Shown: positions 60,538 to 64,000 of the stretch, piece by piece | Position numbering within the stretch: position 1 is the first letter of the stretch | Layout of the letters: every line of letters starts with the position of its first letter | Source of the DNA: Marinomonas algicola | GTDB taxonomy: Bacteria; Pseudomonadota; Gammaproteobacteria; Pseudomonadales; Marinomonadaceae | Direction: 5' to 3' | NCBI RefSeq assembly: GCF_014805825.1 | Contig: NZ_CP061941.1 | Coordinates: forward strand, 3,720,001-3,784,000 | DNA length: 64,000 bases | The notes under the pieces: model-generated | Seen by the model: the letters and a program-made list of their open reading frames with translations, nothing else | Database searches by the model: none | What the model was told of the DNA's origin: nothing | Made by a program: the position numbers and the translations under genes

Positions 60538-61863
60538 TCACCCTAGTGCATAAAGCATGATGTTTACATCAGATATCCGGCTATCTACATGTAACGCAAT
60601 GGGTTCACGTTTATTTTTTATTTCATGCCAATACTCATGGCCTGTATCAATTTCAAAATAACAAACGTCCGCACGAGGTTTCAGTTCTGAGGGTGCGATT
60701 GGCAAGACGGTCAAAGGAATACCTGAAATACCATTGCGTACTAAATCGGCAATTTGACTGAGACCGCTCAAGGTACAAGCGCTTGAAAACACCTGCGATA
60801 ACATGGCCGTTCCAACGGATGATTCAACCGCTAATACAAAACGCTTATTATCCATCATATGAATATTTGGAATGGACGTTCTTAATAATCGACGACGTTC
60901 GAATAAAGTCGTATCCCAGTTTACTTCTGTCACATTGTCGTTTTGAACCATTGACAATTGATCTCTCAATTCAGAAAAAACTTTGGAGAATAATGGCTTG
61001 AGGTTTTCCCTAACTAACTCTTCTGGTGGCTCTGCAACACATGGAACAAAGCTTTTTAATTCCGCTGAAAAACGAATTAAACCATCATATACCTCTTCCA
61101 AAACGGTTTCAGGACGATCAATTGTCAAATGCAACCAAGGTAACCAGCGATTCAATGCTTGTAGCCATAAATACTCTTTCATTAAGCTCTGCTCACTCTT
61201 ACGGTCTTGCCCAACACCAATGCGTTGAACAACACTGTTAGCGCGCGCTTGAGTTAATGCATGCAATTCTTTCATTCTTTCTTTAAGCACCACAGAGGCG
61301 CCATATTGTAAACAAGCGGGTATATAGCTTTTTTCTAATAAGACGTCACCGCTTTCCCTCTTTTCCAGTATTTTTGCAATGGGGATAAGCGTCATTCCGG
61401 TGACTTCTTCGCCTTCCAAAATCAAGCGTACATTAGGTTCAGACAATGTTGTTTCTACAGAACTTTGACTAGCATCGCTGGAGTCATACAAATTAATCGG
61501 TACTTTTATGTAGCGCTTATTTTCAACAGCAGAACCATATTCATTCGCGCCTTCAATCGAAATAGGCAAAGCTAAGTAAATAACCTTTTCTAACGTTGAG
61601 TTAGGAATATCCAGAATAAGCTCTTGTGTATTTTCAAAGTAGGTACCGTCGGCAAATACGCCTTGACACTCAGTTACCGCTACTTTGCCTATTTTTAAAC
61701 GTTGAGTATCAATTTCTAACTTTGACACCCCATACCGATGAGCACCCGTAGCTTGAGCGATATACTGCTCCATATAGTGGTGAAAATAGCGCTCTTGTTG
61801 TTGAAAGTGCTGAGGAGCAACAAACATCCCCTCGTTCCAAACGACTTTACGATGACGTCTCAC
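60538..61863 (-). CDS. tssK: T6SS baseplate protein TssK
   Basis: 441-aa baseplate component that connects the T6SS baseplate to the membrane complex. The start is GTG at 61863, with GAGGAG 6 nt upstream and VRRHRKVVWNEGMFVAPQHFQQQERYFHHYMEQYIA following, which matches the TssK N-terminus (xxVxWxEGMFxxPQHFQQQ). The open frame to 61902 is not needed. Middle and C-terminal segments (QALNRWLPWLHLTID, VLPIAPSELKPRADVCYFEID) fit the family. It follows tssJ by 10 bp. Confidence 0.93.
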   Translation of the reverse strand: MRRHRKVVWNEGMFVAPQHFQQQERYFHHYMEQYIAQATGAHRYGVSKLEIDTQRLKIGKVAVTECQGVFADGTYFENTQELILDIPNSTLEKVIYLALPISIEGANEYGSAVENKRYIKVPINLYDSSDASQSSVETTLSEPNVRLILEGEEVTGMTLIPIAKILEKRESGDVLLEKSYIPACLQYGASVVLKERMKELHALTQARANSVVQRIGVGQDRKSEQSLMKEYLWLQALNRWLPWLHLTIDRPETVLEEVYDGLIRFSAELKSFVPCVAEPPEELVRENLKPLFSKVFSELRDQLSMVQNDNVTEVNWDTTLFERRRLLRTSIPNIHMMDNKRFVLAVESSVGTAMLSQVFSSACTLSGLSQIADLVRNGISGIPLTVLPIAPSELKPRADVCYFEIDTGHEYWHEIKNKREPIALHVDSRISDVNIMLYALG

Positions 61864-61873
61864 GCTAAGCTCC

Positions 61874-62383
61874 TCAAAAAATTTTCCACCAAGCTGACTC
61901 AATCGGTTGGGTCAACTCTATTTTGGTGCTGGTTATACGAATAAACACTGGATGCTCATCTGGTTTTGCGACTAATCCAATAAATGATTTCGTTTCAGTA
62001 CTTTCATAATTTGCAAATTCAGCAAGTACCGCGAGATAGCGTGCTTCCTGTTGAATATCTAAACTCAACGTTTGCTCGACTCCAGGCAACACCGGTGGCA
62101 AAGTAATGACATCGATTAATGACCCAGAAAGCACTTCTCTGTCTTTGTTGTATAAGCTCAAAAAGTCAGCATTTTTAAAGGGGCCTACTTCATTTAATTG
62201 GTAAACCCTTACTTTGACTGGTCGTGCTTTATCATCAGAATAAATATTAATGTCATCTGTTGGAATGACGTTGAAGTCCACTTTATAAGGCGCTAAAAAA
62301 GCAGGAGGATTAGAGCTGCACGCCACTAGAATGATCGTACTTATTACCAACAAAGTGACTCTTTTTACATTAATAAAAATCAT
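61874..62383 (-). CDS. tssJ: T6SS outer-membrane lipoprotein TssJ
   Basis: 169-aa lipoprotein. The signal peptide ends in a lipobox (IILVAC, lipidated Cys22), followed by SSNPPAFLAPYKVDFNVIPTDDINIYSDDKARPVKVRVYQLNEVGPFKNADFLSLY, the transthyretin-like TssJ core with its family pattern PVKVRVYQL. It anchors TssM to the outer membrane. The start overlaps the tagH stop by 4 bp. Length is typical. Confidence 0.92.
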   Translation of the reverse strand: MIFINVKRVTLLVISTIILVACSSNPPAFLAPYKVDFNVIPTDDINIYSDDKARPVKVRVYQLNEVGPFKNADFLSLYNKDREVLSGSLIDVITLPPVLPGVEQTLSLDIQQEARYLAVLAEFANYESTETKSFIGLVAKPDEHPVFIRITSTKIELTQPIESAWWKIF

Positions 62384-63360
62384 TGTTTTCCTCTAAACTC
62401 TTCAAATAAGATGGAATAAAACTGGCGATAATATTCCCCTTTGCTTTGTTTACGGGAGAATTGTTTTTTATACAGTTTCCAATATTTTTTATCCTTAGAA
62501 CCCCAGCCAGAAATATATTCGTTAAACTCTTGTTCTAAGAAATCCGGATTCAATTCATCAAGAAACTTATTTAATGACACCTCCAAACACGCCATTAACC
62601 TTTCATGGGCAATGGCGCTAGACAAGGCACTCTGCTGTTGCTCTACAATCTGTTTTAACCTTGCAACACTGTCTTGGAGTTCACTCACTTCTTGGGAATG
62701 ATGAATACGCTGGATAGACTTTACCTGCGGATCGTATTCAAGTGACTCGATATCCTCTGAGCCATCAGCACGACGCCCCTTCATCACAATATCATCATCG
62801 GCGTCTTCAAAAGGATCGTAGCCAAACACGTCTTTATTCAATACATTATCGGTTGAAAAGTTCGAGCTTTGATTCGGCTGATTTGAAACGCTTTCGTAAT
62901 CGGATTCCGTTTGCAAAAAGCCATCATTAAAGGCGGATTTCTCTGTTTCTAAGTTTTTAATATCAAAAAGGTTCGATTCATCTTCAGAGAAAGGGGAGAC
63001 ATTAGGTACCTCCAGATCATCGTCTTTAGAGGCAAACAAAGATTCAATGTCACTCACAAGCAGAGTATAAGCACCCATTTTAATATTATCGCCATCAGAC
63101 AGTTCGTGCTTTCCCCCCTTCCCCAGAAGACGCCCATTCACAAAGACACCGTTCGTACTTCGATCAATAATCTGATAGATTTTCTTTGGTGTGAAGACAA
63201 TTTCCGCATGCACTCTGGAGAGAGAACGATCGAAATCCGGTAATTGCACCGTACAGTCAAACGAACGACCAATGGTTCCGCCAGAGTTTGGAATAGTAAT
63301 TTGTCGGCTAACCACCTGCTCATTCTCAGGTAATTCAACCAGTTGTAAACTAAGACTCAT
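62380..63360 (-). CDS. tagH: T6SS FHA-domain protein TagH
   Basis: 326-aa protein with an N-terminal FHA phosphothreonine-binding domain (residues about 20-95: GGTIGRSFDCTVQLPDFDRSLSRVHAEI and STNGVFVNGRLLGKGG), an acidic, disordered middle (about 115-220) and a helical C-terminal domain (VSLNKFLDELNPDFLEQEFN, KYWKLYKKQFSRKQSKGEYYRQFYSILFEEF) typical of T6SS FHA proteins. It may receive phosphorylation signals from the kinase encoded at the cluster end. It starts the tssJKLM run, with 23 bp to the upstream solute-binding-like gene. Confidence 0.9.
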   Translation of the reverse strand: MSLSLQLVELPENEQVVSRQITIPNSGGTIGRSFDCTVQLPDFDRSLSRVHAEIVFTPKKIYQIIDRSTNGVFVNGRLLGKGGKHELSDGDNIKMGAYTLLVSDIESLFASKDDDLEVPNVSPFSEDESNLFDIKNLETEKSAFNDGFLQTESDYESVSNQPNQSSNFSTDNVLNKDVFGYDPFEDADDDIVMKGRRADGSEDIESLEYDPQVKSIQRIHHSQEVSELQDSVARLKQIVEQQQSALSSAIAHERLMACLEVSLNKFLDELNPDFLEQEFNEYISGWGSKDKKYWKLYKKQFSRKQSKGEYYRQFYSILFEEFRGKQ

Positions 63361-63383
63361 AATTTACTCTTTACCCATAATGA

Positions 63384-64000
63384 TCAAAAACATAAGCGTA
63401 ATGATTTATTGAAACGCTTTACAAACGTTGGGTTTTGTCTAATAAACCCTTTAGAAAAATGAACGGCCAAATCTTGAGTGCCTTGCTCTATACGTTTAAA
63501 ATAGTCCATTGGAATGTTCTGTTCCTTCATAGCATGCTCAAAAACCAATTCATACTCTAGTGCTACATCCAACTCGCCTTGCAACAACATTTTTAGTAGG
63601 GCCGGTGCGTCTCTTGGTTTCTTTATGACGTTATAGCCCTGCTGCTTTAATGACAGCCATTTATTGGTATTAAATTTTGCGCCAAAACGTAGATTATATT
63701 TTGACGTTTCATCCGACATATTCGTCGTGACGTTGGGAGAAACAAATAAAGACAGTTTTTCTGAAACAACAGGCTCAGAAGGAACAGCGTAAGCGGCCCT
63801 TGATTTGCTTAAAGAGCCAGAAAAGTAACCGTGCATTTTACTCGTTTCTACCAATAACTGAGCTTTATCCCAACTCATAAACTGGATTTCATACGGCTGT
63901 CCTAAACGGCGCAGGGTACATTGTACACGCTCCACCGCAATACCACCGATATTACCTTTCTCATCGACAGACTGGTATGGTTCCCAGATCTGGGTGGCCA
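63384..64000 (-). CDS. Periplasmic solute-binding-like protein, 5' end off the window
   Basis: About 205 codons of an open frame that continues past the right edge; the fragment begins ...TQIWEPYQSVDEKGNIGGIA. The pattern (GGIAVERVQCTLRRLGQPYEIQFMSWDKAQLLVETSKMHGYFSG, then LRFGAKFNTNKWLSLKQQGY, LLQGELDVALEYELVFEHAM) is that of a type-3 extracellular solute-binding domain (SBP_bac_3). It is co-directional with and 23 bp from tagH, so it may belong to the T6SS transcript. Ligand and any partner permease are not visible. Confidence 0.75.
   Translation of the reverse strand, partial: ATQIWEPYQSVDEKGNIGGIAVERVQCTLRRLGQPYEIQFMSWDKAQLLVETSKMHGYFSGSLSKSRAAYAVPSEPVVSEKLSLFVSPNVTTNMSDETSKYNLRFGAKFNTNKWLSLKQQGYNVIKKPRDAPALLKMLLQGELDVALEYELVFEHAMKEQNIPMDYFKRIEQGTQDLAVHFSKGFIRQNPTFVKRFNKSLRLCF

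Noticed and set aside
61864..61902. Upstream extension of tssK overlapping tssJ
   Set aside because: GTG at 61863 has an excellent GAGGAG ribosome site and the family N-terminus; the extension has neither.
1..64000. CRISPR arrays, insertion sequences, phage genes, tRNA or rRNA genes
   Set aside because: No regularly spaced repeats, transposase or integrase proteins, or cloverleaf-like tRNA sequences were noticed on either strand; tRNA detection by eye is not exhaustive.

Overview
The window looks like a chromosomal segment of a marine, AT-leaning gammaproteobacterium, most plausibly Oceanospirillales and Marinomonas-like. This is judged from TRAP and betaine transporters, Na+-coupled carriers, EfpL, TmcA, a DUF5062 protein and the overall gene style; no rRNA or tRNA gene anchors it. 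Several insertions of accessory metabolism are visible, but no IS element, phage, CRISPR array or integrase was seen.

Layout. (1) 1-6.4 kb: a Rhizobium-type L-rhamnose locus. An ABC ATPase (cut by the window edge), the sugar-binding protein and a DeoR-type regulator read leftwards; RhaD (aldolase fused to a dehydrogenase) and RhaI read rightwards. (2) 6.4-20.7 kb: housekeeping and transport genes. They include a small secreted protein with a broken second copy of its 3' end, RimB/RimK, a DUF2946 and PepSY pair, NhaC-type and NSS-type sodium carriers, a YfcH-like epimerase and EfpL. (3) 20.9-33.2 kb: the most interesting block. A tightly overlapping leftward operon encodes the deazaflavin cofactor F420 pathway (cofG-cofH-cofD-cofC-cofE) plus an NADPH:F420 reductase, followed by an F420-type luciferase-like oxidoreductase. 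Next to it lie a RutR-like TetR regulator and a rightward operon for pyrimidine-ring degradation (M20 ureido-amidase, NCS1 permease, dihydropyrimidinase). The same RutR-like palindrome occurs in front of cofG and in front of the amidase gene. No conventional dihydropyrimidine dehydrogenase is present in the window. I infer that the F420 oxidoreductase supplies the missing ring-reduction step.

(4) 33.3-38.3 kb: a MerR-type regulator divergent from a light/DNA-repair operon (FAD oxidoreductase, TudS-DUF1722 fusion, photolyase). (5) 38.6-42.4 kb: an EctR/CosR-like MarR regulator and a proXWV-type betaine importer. (6) 42.5-51.6 kb: a VOC protein, dimeric-type glycyl-tRNA synthetase, a diguanylate cyclase with a periplasmic CxxCH motif, a DUF5062 protein, a GntR regulator, a chemoreceptor and TmcA. 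(7) 51.8-55.3 kb: a DctPQM TRAP transporter. (8) 55.3-64 kb: a leftward type VI secretion cluster (TagH, TssJ, TssK, TssL, TssM and a Ser/Thr kinase-like protein), preceded by a solute-binding-like protein cut by the window edge.

Start codons were moved from the longest open frame to an internal start where a Shine-Dalgarno sequence or family length supports it. All functional calls come from reading the sequence and remembered family features; no database search was run.
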